Origin: Adiantum capillus-veneris
Taxonomy: Eukaryota > Streptophyta > Polypodiopsida > Polypodiales > Pteridaceae
DNA length: 64,000 nucleotides
Reading direction: 5' to 3'
Assembly (NCBI GenBank): GCA_014529385.2
Contig: CM043963.1
Location: 379,501-443,500 of the forward strand
Shown here: positions 33,634 to 43,202 of the stretch, in pieces
How positions within the stretch are numbered: the first letter of the stretch is position 1
Layout: each line of letters begins with the position of its first letter
The notes under the pieces: model-generated
Told to the model about the DNA's origin: nothing
What the model saw: only the letters and a program-made list of their open reading frames with translations
The model's database searches: none
Translations under genes and position numbers: made by a program

Positions 33634-34935
33634 TTGGAAGAGTGTCCTATATACTACATGGAAGATTGTTGGGGGCAAGTCAAGCCGGTTTATCAAGCTG
33701 ATGCTCTTGCATCCAGAGGTCAAAATATCAACACCCAGGCTAGGAGGCCACCTCTTCAATGCTACGAGTGTGGTGGACCACATCGGGCAGCGGAGTGCCC
33801 TATTAGGCTGCAAAAGAATGCTGCACAGATGCAAATGAATCAAGGGAGCACGTCTGCAATGCCAATTCTCACATGTAATCATTGTGGCATAGATCACTTG
33901 ATTGCCCAATGCCCCTATAACCCAAATGCGCCTAAAATCACACCCCTAAATTTGGTTGAAATTGCTAGTGTGACATTGCCAATACCACCCGTCGCACCCG
34001 CTTATGCGATTACACGGTCCATGCTTCAAGGGCCAGGCCATATCCTCGAAGAGAGAGTTACCGCGTCAGTTATCCAAGCAAAGAAAAAGAAGACACGAAG
34101 GAAGAGGTCGCAGAATACGGAAAATTCAAAGCCAAGTTCCAAAACAAACGTAGGAACAGGAGATGACCCCGTGTATATGAATGACCTCGAGGATGATTTA
34201 GATTCAATCAAGAAAATGGAGACTAGAACCAATACCACAAAGGGAGAGACCGACAAAGAAAACCGTAACATGGAACCAAATGAAAACCGAATAAGAGAAA
34301 ACCATAAAGAGCCTCTGAAAACACCACAAGTGTTTCCAAATCCAATCCAAGACCCCCAAGATAAACCGCAAGGGCAAAAAGGGAAGAATCGTAAAAAGAA
34401 GATTGGGACGTACCCAAACCCAGTAGACGAGATTGAGCAGGTGAAACATCTAAGAGGTTTAGTGGAGGAGACTCAAAGGAAACTAGAACCAGAACCCATG
34501 CATGTCAAAATTCATGACACAGTGTTTCCCACGCAAGTTCATCCACCCCACATGAACCATAGACCGTTAGTCATACCTAGTATCATCCAAGAAGGGAGTG
34601 AGGACGGGACATCACAAAGTGAGCATACACCTTTCTTGTTGGAAAGGATGTTTAACGAAGGAATACCTGATCCCATTGATGAATATGAGATTCCATCCTC
34701 ACCAGTTCCTAGTCAAGGACCTACACCCTGCAAAATGCCAATGAATGTTGCCAAACTAGTGGACTTCATGTCTTCTGAGGTCCGAACCACAATCATAGCA
34801 AAGCTGTATGGAGATCCTGAGTTATTCTTTGCACTTCGAGCATTCCTTAACGGAGAGCTACAAACGGGATTACCGCAGTTTGCGCAAACAAATAGGCATG
34901 ACTCGATTATGATTGATGAGGAAAATCATGTGTAA
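33634..34935 (+). pseudogene. Gypsy-2 gag, nucleocapsid and linker
   Basis: Open 433-residue frame. Two Cys/His clusters lie near the start, CYECGGPHRAAECP and CNHCGIDHLIAQCP, followed by a long hydrophilic Pro/Glu/Lys-rich linker and a region MNVAKLVDFMSSEVRTTIIA. The capsid part is missing at the left. It ends in TAA (34933-34935), and the same frame continues into protease, so readthrough could have made gag-pol. The old relic at 19-25 kb carries the matching gag plus its upstream portion. Confidence 0.82.
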
Positions 34936-35829
34936 TCACTTGACTTAGATGGACACGAGTTTGTGATCGAGGTACCCATTAACGAATTAGGGCAGTATTT
35001 TGAAGGCGACGAGTCTAATGCGACCCTACCCATCACTACCAAGGGATTAACTATAAAGGGAATTCTTGATGGTGGTGCGGGAGTTAGCATCGTTTAGGGT
35101 TATTGTTGGGAATCCATGGGAAAACCCCGCCTGAGTGTTACTAACATTGTGGTAAAGATGGCAAATGGTACCATAGCCAAACCTATGGGGATGCTCAAGG
35201 ATCTTAAGATCAAAGTTCTAGGACACAAGGTACGACATACGTTCATTGTAATGGATTTCTCTAAACACCTTATGTCATATGAAATGATTTTAGGATGACC
35301 ATTCATGAGGGAAGCACAAATGGTTCATGATTGGTCTAAAAATCATGTCTATTTGCAATTCCAAGACTCTGTCCTTAGAGTGGATTTGGTGACTGGTAAG
35401 GTACACCCCTTAGGGAGTAAAACCATTATTGATCATCACTCTGACACCACAGTTCACTCGGCCCCACTACAATATTGTTACACTTGTAAGAAGGATACAT
35501 ACATTGGCCAAGATTCTCCTTACATGGATGTGTTACCGGGTATGGCGGAATCAGACAACGTGGACTGGGTACACCTAGCTGCAACCATAGATACCTGGGG
35601 AAATAGAGGAACCACTTGGGTCACACCAGAGGGGGAAGAGGTACCACAAATTGCACCTCTGAACATGATAAGTGCCATACATGCATCTTCTAAGGGCAAG
35701 GAAATTGTAGACCAATCTGAAAGTGACACCGATAGCTCAATAGAAGACTTTGACCAACACGACTCAGACACGGACTCCCAGACTAAAACGGATTCTGAAT
35801 CTCATGAATTAGAGAGTGGAGCAAGTTGA
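34936..35829 (+). pseudogene. Gypsy-2 first protease and acidic linker
   Basis: The catalytic loop GILDGGAGVSIV lies at about 35059-35094, followed at once by TAG (35095-35097). The domain continues MGKPRLSVTNIVVKMANGTI and HTFIVMDFSKH to MILG-stop-PF, where TGA (35296-35298) replaces the Arg of GRPF. A Ser/Asp/Glu-rich linker ends at TGA 35827-35829. All in the pol frame. The Asp-Gly-Gly loop is usual in Tat/Athila-type proteases. Confidence 0.8.
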
Positions 35830-38800
35830 GAGTCAAAACATTCGGAAGGACAGAGCACATCAACCGATGATAGCTCCTCCGAGAGTGAAGAGGACACCAA
35901 CGAGGACTCCTTTAGTGAGCCAGATCTAAATGCAAATCAAAAGCAGGTCTCAAATAAGAAAACGAAAAACTTTAAGAGGCGTCGATATCGAGCCAATGTA
36001 CGTGCTAGGATAAAAAAGAAGAGATCCTCAGCAGAATGGCTCAATTATATAGGAGCATGTGATGCTCATCGAAAATTGGTAGACGATTGGGGTGAATATC
36101 TCCAAAATGTTATGTGGTGTAGACCACGACCCCATGACATAGCCCAATTAGAGATCATAGACAAGCCAAAGTTGAGCCGCACTGCAAGGAGGCGTCAAAA
36201 CCAAGAGTTAGCTCGACAACACAAGAAAGCAGAAATAGAAGCACAGACCAAAGCACAACCAGAATCCACAGACTTGCATCCTGAACCAGAACATTTCAAA
36301 TCTTACACCACAGGGGAAGCAAAGGTTGTGTACACAAAAGCCCAAAGAATACCTATCGATGGGAATAATGGAATCTATGATGGTCCGGCAATAGTTAAAG
36401 AAATAGAATTAGCCGACCCCGGTGAAGAATCAAAACCTATTTTTATTGCCCAAGACCTCACAGAAGTTGAAGAGGCGGTCCTCAAAGAGCTTCTCAAGGA
36501 ATTCAAGGACATATTCGCTTGGACATACCATGATATGAAAGGTGTTCCACCTTCTGTGGTCCAACATACAATCCCTATGATTAGCACTGCGAAGCCCGTA
36601 CAACAAAAACCCTACCCGATGAATCCTAAGTACGCAAAGATCATTCAAGAAGAACTAGAAAAGCTTATCAAATGTGGGTTCATATATCCTATTGAACACT
36701 CTGAATGGGTGTCTCCAATAGTTATCGTGCCAAAAAAGAATGGGAAACTCAGGGTGTGCGTGGACCTCAAAAAAGTTAACGCAGCTACTAGAAGAGACCA
36801 TTACCCCCTACCATATTCCGAACATGTACTCGAAAGAGTTGCAGGCAAGGAAGCTTATAGATTTCTAGATGGGTACTCAGGCTACAACCAAATCACGATA
36901 GCGCTAGAGCACCAAGCTAAAACTGCCTTCATCACAGAGTTTGGCGTGTTTGCATTTCGTGTGATGTCTTTTGGCTTAACAAATGCCCCTTCTACATTCC
37001 AACGATTAATAAACACTGCTTTTAAAGAATATTTGAGGGAGTTTTGTGAAGCTTTTTTAGACGACCTTTGTGTTTACTCTTCTTGGAAAGAACATCTGTC
37101 ATGTTTGCGGAAGGTGTTTGAAAAGTGTAGGTTATATCGTATCTCATTGAACCCGTTCAAATGCCAATTTTGGGTCAAGCATGGAGTTATTTTAGGGCAT
37201 ATAGTATCTAAGAATGGTATCTCAACCGATGAGAGCAAAATTAAAGTGATTCTAGAGTTACCACCACCAACCAATTACAAGGGAGTTCAAAGGTTCATGG
37301 GACACGTGGGTTATTATCGATGGTTTATTTTATTTTTCGCTGAGATAGCACGTCCTTTGTACAAGCTTCACATTGAATTTAAATGGACTGAAGAGTGTGA
37401 CCAGGCCTATGAACAATTGAAGAAAACACTAGCAAGTGCTCCGATTTTAAGGACACCTAACTGGCATGTCATTTTCCATGTGCATATTGATGCATCAAAC
37501 TTTGCTATTGGGTGTGTTCTCACTCAACCAGGACAACATAAATTGGACTATCCCATTAGCTTTGCAAGCCGTCAATTGAACGATGCTGAAAGGAACTACA
37601 CCACTACAGAGCGAGAAGGTTTAGCAATGGTTTATGCAGTAAAGAAATTTCGCTACTACCTTCTGGCAAACAAGATTGTATTTTATGTGGATCATCAAGC
37701 GTTACTGTATCTGGTAAACAAGCCATGCTCCACAGGAAGAATCATACGATGGTTGTTAATTCTTCTGGAGTTTGATTTCACGATTGTAGTGAGACCCGGT
37801 AAAAGGCACGTCATGGCTGATCATTTGTCTCGCATACCCAATGGTGAAGCCCCTACAGGAGTTGATGATGAATTACCCGATACTTCCCTATTCATAGTTG
37901 AGACTATGCCTGAATGGAGTGAGAACATTGTTAACTTTTTAGTTAATGGTTTTCCACACAAGGAACTTCGTAAGGATATCGCTCGAAGGCTAGTAAAAGA
38001 ATGTGAACCCTATTGTTTGATTGCCGGAACTCTGTATAGACTAGGCAAGGACAATATTCTTAGGCGTTGTGCCCGCGAGGATGAATATTTGTATATCTTG
38101 CAAGAAACACATATGGGCATAGCAGGAGGACATTTTTTAGGAGACCTGACAGCTAGAAAGGTGCTGCAATCAGGCTATTGGTGGCCAACTTTATTTAAGG
38201 ATGCATCACTTTTTACAAAAGGGTGTGATGAGTGCCAACGTTACAAGACCACACAGCGCAAAGACAGAATTCCCTTACATCCTATTAAAGTAACCCAACC
38301 ATTTGAAAAATGGGGCTTAGACTTTGTAGGTCGAATTAGTCCCGTAGCTCGCAACACTCAATCTCGATATATTCTAGTTGCTACGGACTATGTTACAAAG
38401 TGGGCTGAAGCTAAGGCTTCACAAAAAGCTGACGCGAGGACAACAGCTAAGTTTCTTTTTGAGAACATTATCACAAGATTTGGTTGCCCTTTTGAAATTG
38501 TTAGTGATAATGGTACCCATTTTATAAATGAGGTAATAATAGAGCTTACCACGACCTTTATGATATCCCACCATAAGTCTACACCTTATTACCCGCAAGC
38601 TAATGGACAAGCCGAGAGCACCAACAAGACTCTAATCTCTATTTTAACCAAGACGGTAGAAGCTCATTGCACTGATTGGGATTTGAAGTTGACATCTGCT
38701 CTATGGGCTTATCGTACTGCTTATAAAGTGTCTATTAAATGTACGCCATTCAAAATGGTATACGGCCAAGAAGCGGTTATGCCTTGGGAGTTTGTCATTC

Positions 38801-40179
38801 CTAGTCTTAGGGTAGCTTCTCAAGAAGGATGGAATGGTAACCCCTTAACCGAGCGTTTGTATATCTTAGAAAAACTAGACGAAGAGAGACAGTTGGCTGT
38901 GCAAAATGCTCTTGTGGAAAAGGATAGGAGAAAGAAGTGGTTTGATTGCCATGTGAAGGACAAGGACATCAAAGTTGGTGATAAAGTCCTTATGTATGGA
39001 GTACGTAAAGAGAAGAAAAAGTTGAAATATGCTGGTAAAGGACCATATAGAGTATGTGAAATTACCCCACAAGGTACCCTTCGTGTGGAAACTCTTGATG
39101 GAGTTGAAACCATTGGATTCCTCAATGGGAGTAAATTCAAAAGATATTATGATCCTTTAATCCAAGAAGAACTACGGGCCATTCATCAAAAGAAGGCTGC
39201 CAAAGCACAAACAGAGTTAAAGAAGATACAAGCTCAAGCTGAGGCTAAGGAGCGACAACAACGTATAAGAAAAAACCGAGAGGCTAACCTTGGAGTCACA
39301 AATGCATTCCACGTGGAAATCGAAAAGGATTGGTTGGACTCTGACACACCTCTACGATACCCTATTGAGTTAAATAGTGCCTATGGAAAAGTGCTATATA
39401 ACGCCTTATTGGACACGGGTGCTAAATATAATCTGCTATCCTATGGGGTGTGGTGTCAGTTAAGGAATCCACCTCTATCTGAGAGTATTATCCAAGTCAA
39501 GGGTGTCAACAAGAAAAAAACTACGGTTTTTGGAATCTGGCACACTTCTGTCAGTTATGACAATGGAATTGTAGCTCAAGACTTTTTGTTCATGCCTACT
39601 GGAACTATGCAGGGTAATATAAACCTAGGACGCACGTGGATGATAGCCACCAAATGCACTATTGATTGGGGGACTGGGGGTGTCACAATGCAAAAACCAA
39701 CTCTTATCCCTACCACTCAAGCCATAGTCCCTGAGATATTGCCTAAGGAAATAAAACCCAAGACATTGCATGTCCAGGAGGTTGAACCATACGTCCCCAT
39801 AGCCCAACTCTCTAGATCTTCAACTGATGTAGTTGAAAGAAAGCTTGAGAAACACAAGAACCATCCTAATATAACAAAGAAAGCATACAAGTGGGTTCCT
39901 ACAGCTTCTTTAGTAACCATGGCTGATGCTAAAAAATGGAAGCCTCATAACAAACGTCCCACTCGCTCCAAGAAATGTAAGAAAATGTGGCGCTGGATTC
40001 CTAAACGACTATTAAAAGCCCAAGGATACTATAAAGGAAATGATCAAATCTGGATGCCCAAACGTAAATTGTACTCTTACCTGTCACCTGGCCCATGTAA
40101 ACCCAATCTTGTGGCTCCAAAACAAATTGAAAATCGTGGAAAGGAAAAAATCACAGAATGCGACACACCTGCTCCATAG
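35830..40179 (+). CDS. Gypsy-2 pol: RT, RNase H, integrase, and a second retropepsin-like domain
   Basis: Open for about 1450 codons. After a basic segment (KNFKRRRYRANVRARIKKKR): RT with KKNGKLRVCVDLKKVN, VFAFRVMSFGLTNAPSTF and FLDDLCVYS; RNase H with HVHIDASNFAIGC, TTTEREGLAMVYAVK and YVDHQALL; integrase with the HHCC finger (HMGIAGGHF, CDECQ), GLDFVGRIS, VSDNGTHFI and YYPQANGQAESTNK, and a GDKVLMY C-terminal part. Then a coiled-coil-like Lys/Gln/Ala stretch and, unexpectedly, LYNALLDTGAKYNLLSYGVW (Asp-Thr-Gly at 39412-39420) with INLGRTWMIATKCTIDW (about 39619-39669), the paired landmarks of a retropepsin. The tail has repeated Trp-x-Pro-Lys motifs. No chromodomain and no aRNH are seen. 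Confidence 0.88.
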   Translation, partial: ESKHSEGQSTSTDDSSSESEEDTNEDSFSEPDLNANQKQVSNKKTKNFKRRRYRANVRARIKKKRSSAEWLNYIGACDAHRKLVDDWGEYLQNVMWCRPRPHDIAQLEIIDKPKLSRTARRRQNQELARQHKKAEIEAQTKAQPESTDLHPEPEHFKSYTTGEAKVVYTKAQRIPIDGNNGIYDGPAIVKEIELADPGEESKPIFIAQDLTEVEEAVLKELLKEFKDIFAWTYHDMKGVPPSVVQHTIPMISTAKPVQQKPYPMNPKYAKIIQEELEKLIKCGFIYPIEHSEWVSPIVIVPKKNGKLRVCVDLKKVNAATRRDHYPLPYSEHVLERVAGKEAYRFLDGYSGYNQITIALEHQAKTAFITEFGVFAFRVMSFGLTNAPSTFQRLINTAFKEYLREFCEAFLDDLCVYSSWKEHLSCLRKVFEKCRLYRISLNPFKCQFWVKHGVILGHIVSKNGISTDESKIKVILELPPPTNYKGVQRFMGHVGYYRWFILFFAEIARPLYKLHIEFKWTEECDQAYEQLKKTLASAPILRTPNWHVIFHVHIDASNFAIGCVLTQPGQHKLDYPISFASRQLNDAERNYTTTEREGLAMVYAVKKFRYYLLANKIVFYVDHQALLYLVNKPCSTGRIIRWLLILLEFDFTIVVRPGKRHVMADHLSRIPNGEAPTGVDDELPDTSLFIVETMPEWSENIVNFLVNGFPHKELRKDIARRLVKECEPYCLIAGTLYRLGKDNILRRCAREDEYLYILQETHMGIAGGHFLGDLTARKVLQSGYWWPTLFKDASLFTKGCDECQRYKTTQRKDRIPLHPIKVTQPFEKWGLDFVGRISPVARNTQSRYILVATDYVTKWAEAKASQKADARTTAKFLFENIITRFGCPFEIVSDNGTHFINEVIIELTTTFMISHHKSTPYYPQANGQAESTNKTLISILTKTVEAHCTDWDLKLTSALWAYRTAYKVSIKCTPFKMVYGQEAVMPWEFVIPSLRVASQEGWNGNPLTERLYILEKLDEERQLAVQNALVEKDRRKKWFDCHVKDKDIKVGDKVLMYGVRKEKKKLKYAGKGPYRVCEITPQGTLRVETLDGVETIGFLNGSKFKRYYDPLIQEELRAIHQKKAAKAQTELKKIQAQAEAKERQQRIRKNREANLGVTNAFHVEIEKDWLDSDTPLRYPIELNSAYGKVLYNALLDTGAKYNLLSYGVWCQLRNPPLSESIIQVKGVNKKKTTVFGIWHTSVSYDNGIVAQDFLFMPTGTMQGNINLGRTWMIATKCTIDWGTGGVTMQKPTLIPTTQAIVPEILPKEIKPKTLHVQEVEPYVPIAQLSRSSTDVVERKLEKHKNHPNITKKAYKWVPTASLVTMADAKKWKPHNKRPTRSKKCKKMWRWIPKRLLKAQGYYKGNDQIWMPKRKLYSYLSPGPCKPNLVAPKQIENRGKEKITECDTPAP

Positions 40180-40527
40180 CTAGTTTGGGTACCAAAGAAA
40201 GAACGATTTGTTCCACTTAGCTCAGGAACAGGACAAGCAAATGAAGCTTCTTTCTCTTCATGTAGTTCCTATATGGAAATAGAATCTTCGACACAACCTC
40301 CACCTACCATTGTACATATCCATACAAGCAAGAAAGAGTTTGCACCTCCCGTTGTAGATTCACCACCTCCAACAATGTTGCAAATAAAATCATGGGAGAG
40401 TACCTTACCACCCTTGCAACTAGATGAAACACATAGGGTGATCGAAAACTATTGGTTAAAGCCTTTACCCATAACAACTTGGAACAATTGGTTTCAAAAG
40501 GTGACGACATCATTCCAAAAAGTATGA
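40180..40527 (+). pseudogene. Gypsy-2 pol C-terminal continuation after a TAG
   Basis: The pol frame continues past the TAG at 40177-40179 as LVWVPKKERFVPLSSGTG and ends at 40527. WVPKK continues the Trp-x-Pro-Lys series of the upstream tail (KWVP, WRWIPKR, QIWMPKR), so the TAG is probably a recent nonsense change or a leaky stop. Confidence 0.6.
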
Positions 40528-40627
40528 TCTACCCAAGGAAGGGGGGAGTGTTTGCTGACATCCATCATTCACTTGCTTCCCTCTCAACCTTCCTCCCTGA
40601 CCTCTCAATCTCCAATCTTAGGGAATG

Positions 40628-40637
40628 TATATATAAA
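40628..40637 (+). promoter_or_regulatory. Candidate internal TATA box before the small ORF
   Basis: TATATATAAA, about 110-150 bases before the possible starts of the downstream ORF. A polypurine run AAGGAAGGGGGGAG followed by TG lies at 40536-40550. Either an internal promoter or the start of an LTR-like unit. Confidence 0.35.
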
Positions 40638-40738
40638 GCCTTATACTCACAAAAACAAGATAAAAAAGTAAAAGAGCAAGAGCCATAACACAAAATAATA
40701 AAAACAAATTATGCACAAGAACACGACCCTTGTAATAT

Positions 40739-41197
40739 TTGCACTCTAACCATCATCTATTTGCATGTACGGATATGGCTAGTACGCTAGAGTCATCCAC
40801 TCCTGCTTTGGGTGAGAGGTACCCTCGTTACTTTTCACAAATGTTTCACATGGTCTTTCCAGTGCTTGCATGTGAATGGGATTCGATAGGTATGCTAGCA
40901 TGTGAGAGGAATTTTGAGGAGTTAGAATGGATGATACGTCTCTTGACCACGTCTGATCCATACTTAGTAGAGAGCGTTTCTCCCATTGCACAAGCCTACC
41001 CTTTTGACCAAGATGACTATAGGCGTCTAGTGACCTTCTTAGTAAACATGGGCACCTATGATGAAGAAGAAAATTTACATGACTACACGGATGGCACATA
41101 TGGTCTCATGGATGATGACTTTGTTTATCTCGACGACGAGGATAGGGGTTTAGCCTTAGGGTTTCCCCCCAACCTCTACAATATCCTATTCCCTTGA
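40739..41197 (+). CDS. Gypsy-2 downstream ORF, unknown function
   Basis: 152 codons from 40739, or 140 from the next ATG at 40775 (MASTLESSTPALGERYPRYF), which looks the more natural start. The middle is mixed alpha-helical in appearance (FEELEWMIRLLTTSD) and the C-terminus is very acidic (DDDFVYLDDEDRG). No transmembrane segment or signal peptide, so not an obvious env-like protein. I do not recognise it. Its position after pol fits an accessory gene of the element. Confidence 0.5.
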   Translation: MHSNHHLFACTDMASTLESSTPALGERYPRYFSQMFHMVFPVLACEWDSIGMLACERNFEELEWMIRLLTTSDPYLVESVSPIAQAYPFDQDDYRRLVTFLVNMGTYDEEENLHDYTDGTYGLMDDDFVYLDDEDRGLALGFPPNLYNILFP

Positions 41198-42553
41198 CTC
41201 TTTAGGGGGAGTGCAAATAATTAGGTTAGGATTCCTTATGTTTTTTGTTTTGTTCAATAAGTGTTGGTACCTTTTCCCACTAATGTGCCTCCTGGAGGTA
41301 TTCCTTTTGTTTCCTAGTGTGTACAGGAGCGTGTTGCTATTGATAGGATTTGGACCTTCATGGAACCTTTTTCTCGTTCACACTTCAAATCAAGCGCGAT
41401 CATCAACACATACAGGTGTTTTATGTCCATTAGCATTGCCCTTAGCTTTTTGCATCCATGTTTGTCTGCTTTGATTGTGATTGGTAGCATAATATTCAGC
41501 GCATTTGCTTAGTATCAAACATTTAATTCAATGTAATGTTTTGTCATAATCACTTGTCTAGGTTTAAAAATCAAGCAGTCCGACTAAGCTAGTTTGACCA
41601 AGCTAGGTATTAGAAATCTTCTCTGAATACCATGGGGAATGCCTTCCTAATAAGCAATGGCTACTTAGGTTCTTAATCCGATTTAAGCAGCATTGTATGA
41701 AATGTACTAGGGCTTTCTAGTGGGCTTAACCCTATTGCCCTTTAGCTTAAGTATTATAAAGGGAGTTTACTAATGTGATGAGCCTGGGGAGGGTAACATT
41801 GTTATATGACCGCCCAAAGTTACAAAATTAAAATGATGAAAATGAACAAACAAAAAATCAAAGTGCCACAATGTAAAATTTTAAGCTGGAAGAGAAATCC
41901 CTGCTTAAATTGGTACTTCATTCACATGTATCGCCTATGGTACTAGAGCCCTAGAGGTTCCCAGTGTGGGCGCGTTTCCTTGAAAAGCAAAAAACCCAAG
42001 GCATACAAAATAAGCACACACATCAAAATTGAATCAATGTGAAAATACTTTGGGGGGTCAAAGAAAAGGTAATCAGTCAGGCGATGATTTCATGAGAAAT
42101 TCCTTTTATCGTAGCTTAACTACAACGTCTTCTAGGTATAGCCTCTCGTCAGCCCTCGAACATCAAATACTTGGCTCTCGCGATTAAACAACTTAATTGA
42201 TCAGAAAAAATTGAGAAGTTACCCATGGTATTAATAGTCGAGCTCTAGTGCCTTTTGACCGTTAAATTAGCAACCCCGGACTTGTTTAATTTTTTACCTT
42301 TACATCTGTTTATGCATTTGATTATCTTGCAATTTAATGTTTATTGCTGACAAATTGTCTAAAATTCTGTTACCAATCAATTTGTCTGTCTAAAATTGCA
42401 TATGATTTGTAATTGTATATGAGAATGCAATTACTGTGGCAATGTTGTTTGATTTTGCAGTGATTGAAGAAGGGTATGCACATCCATGTCGACTGCTCTT
42501 CCATCTCGACGACAAGCTTCAACTGGATAGCTTCCGAGGACGAAATCTACATC
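41198..42553 (+). other. Gypsy-2 3' non-coding region
   Basis: About 1.35 kb without coding motifs. It starts with another polypurine run (TTTAGGGGGAG at 41202-41212) and ends with a stretch encoding-like GAGGACGAAATC just before the polypurine tract, a sequence pattern common at Ty3 3' ends. Nothing else recognised. Confidence 0.5.
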
Positions 42554-42565
42554 AGGAAGGGGGGC
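42554..42565 (+). other. Polypurine tract before the Ty3 3' LTR
   Basis: AGGAAGGGGGGC followed by A and the LTR start TGTTAACCC. Primes plus-strand synthesis in retrotransposons. Confidence 0.7.
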
Positions 42566-42566
42566 A

Positions 42567-42869
42567 TGTTAACCCTCACGGCACACGGACACCCTATGAT
42601 CTATAAACGTTGTATTGTTTAGAGTCAGGTACCGGGCTTGTTGGACCAATAGAAACAGGGTAAGGGTGATCGCCGATGACAGGCGCACTCTAACTGGAAT
42701 ATTCAAGGAGTTAGTTGGCTAAGTATGGGCGCCCAAGTGTGAATGGGGTGAGCTCATATAAAAGCCACTAAACCTAATTTTTACTCATTCTCTCATTGTG
42801 CAATAGAAGCCGCTCTTGCTCCATCTCCACCTTCTCCTTCACCATCTCCTTGTGTGTGTGTGTGTGTGT

Positions 42870-42965
<96 letters not shown>

Positions 42966-43190
42966 GAGTGTGTGTGTGATCGAGCATTGCGGCGGCATGA
43001 CGGCGGAGAGGCAGTTGAGCGCGGCGTAGCGGCGTCTCCCTCTTCTTCGCGGCGCGGGAATCCTTCATTCGCAACTACGCAGGAAGGTGAGTGACACACC
43101 ATTCTTCCTTGTGAGCTTTTCTGTTGTATGACTGTGTGCTAGGAGCCTTTGTGGCTCGCACACGGCGCGTAGCAAGTCCCTAGCCTTGAC
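42567..43190 (+). repeat. Ty3 3' LTR with TATA box and microsatellites
   Basis: TGTTAACCCTCACGG to CCTAGCCTTGACA, about 624 bp. A TATAAAAG lies at 42757-42764, followed by (GT)n at about 42851-42909 and (GA)n at 42910-42962 in the presumed R/U5. The right end directly abuts the polypurine tract of copia copy A. ORFs over the repeats are low-complexity artefacts. Confidence 0.65.
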
Positions 43191-43202
43191 ACTCCCACTT
43201 AA

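Larger units (their letters stand above)
33633..43190 (+). mobile_element. Gypsy-2: large Ty3/gypsy element with extended pol, 5' end missing
   Basis: Contains the C-terminal part of gag (two knuckles), protease, RT, RNase H, integrase, a C-terminal extension, a small downstream ORF, a 3' region and an LTR. The 5' LTR, leader and capsid coding are lost at the junction with Copia-2. All coding from 33634 to 40527 is in one frame, interrupted only by stops. Assignment of the LTR at 42567-43190 to this element is likely but not proven, since a second polypurine-like tract lies at 40536-40548. Confidence 0.8.

Noticed and set aside
33613-33909. Minus-strand ORF opposite Gypsy-2 gag
   Set aside because: Shadow of the gag frame, which carries the zinc knuckles.
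36076-40179. Recent virus (caulimovirus-like) insertion
   Set aside because: Integrase with HHCC and DDE motifs and an LTR downstream show a Ty3 retrotransposon; no movement or coat protein motifs.
40739-41197. Envelope-like gene of an Athila-type element
   Set aside because: No signal peptide or membrane segment and no cysteine pattern; kept as an ORF of unknown function.
42774-43102. Open frames on both strands over (GT)n(GA)n
   Set aside because: They encode only Ser-Leu, Thr-His or Arg-Glu dipeptide repeats from the microsatellite.
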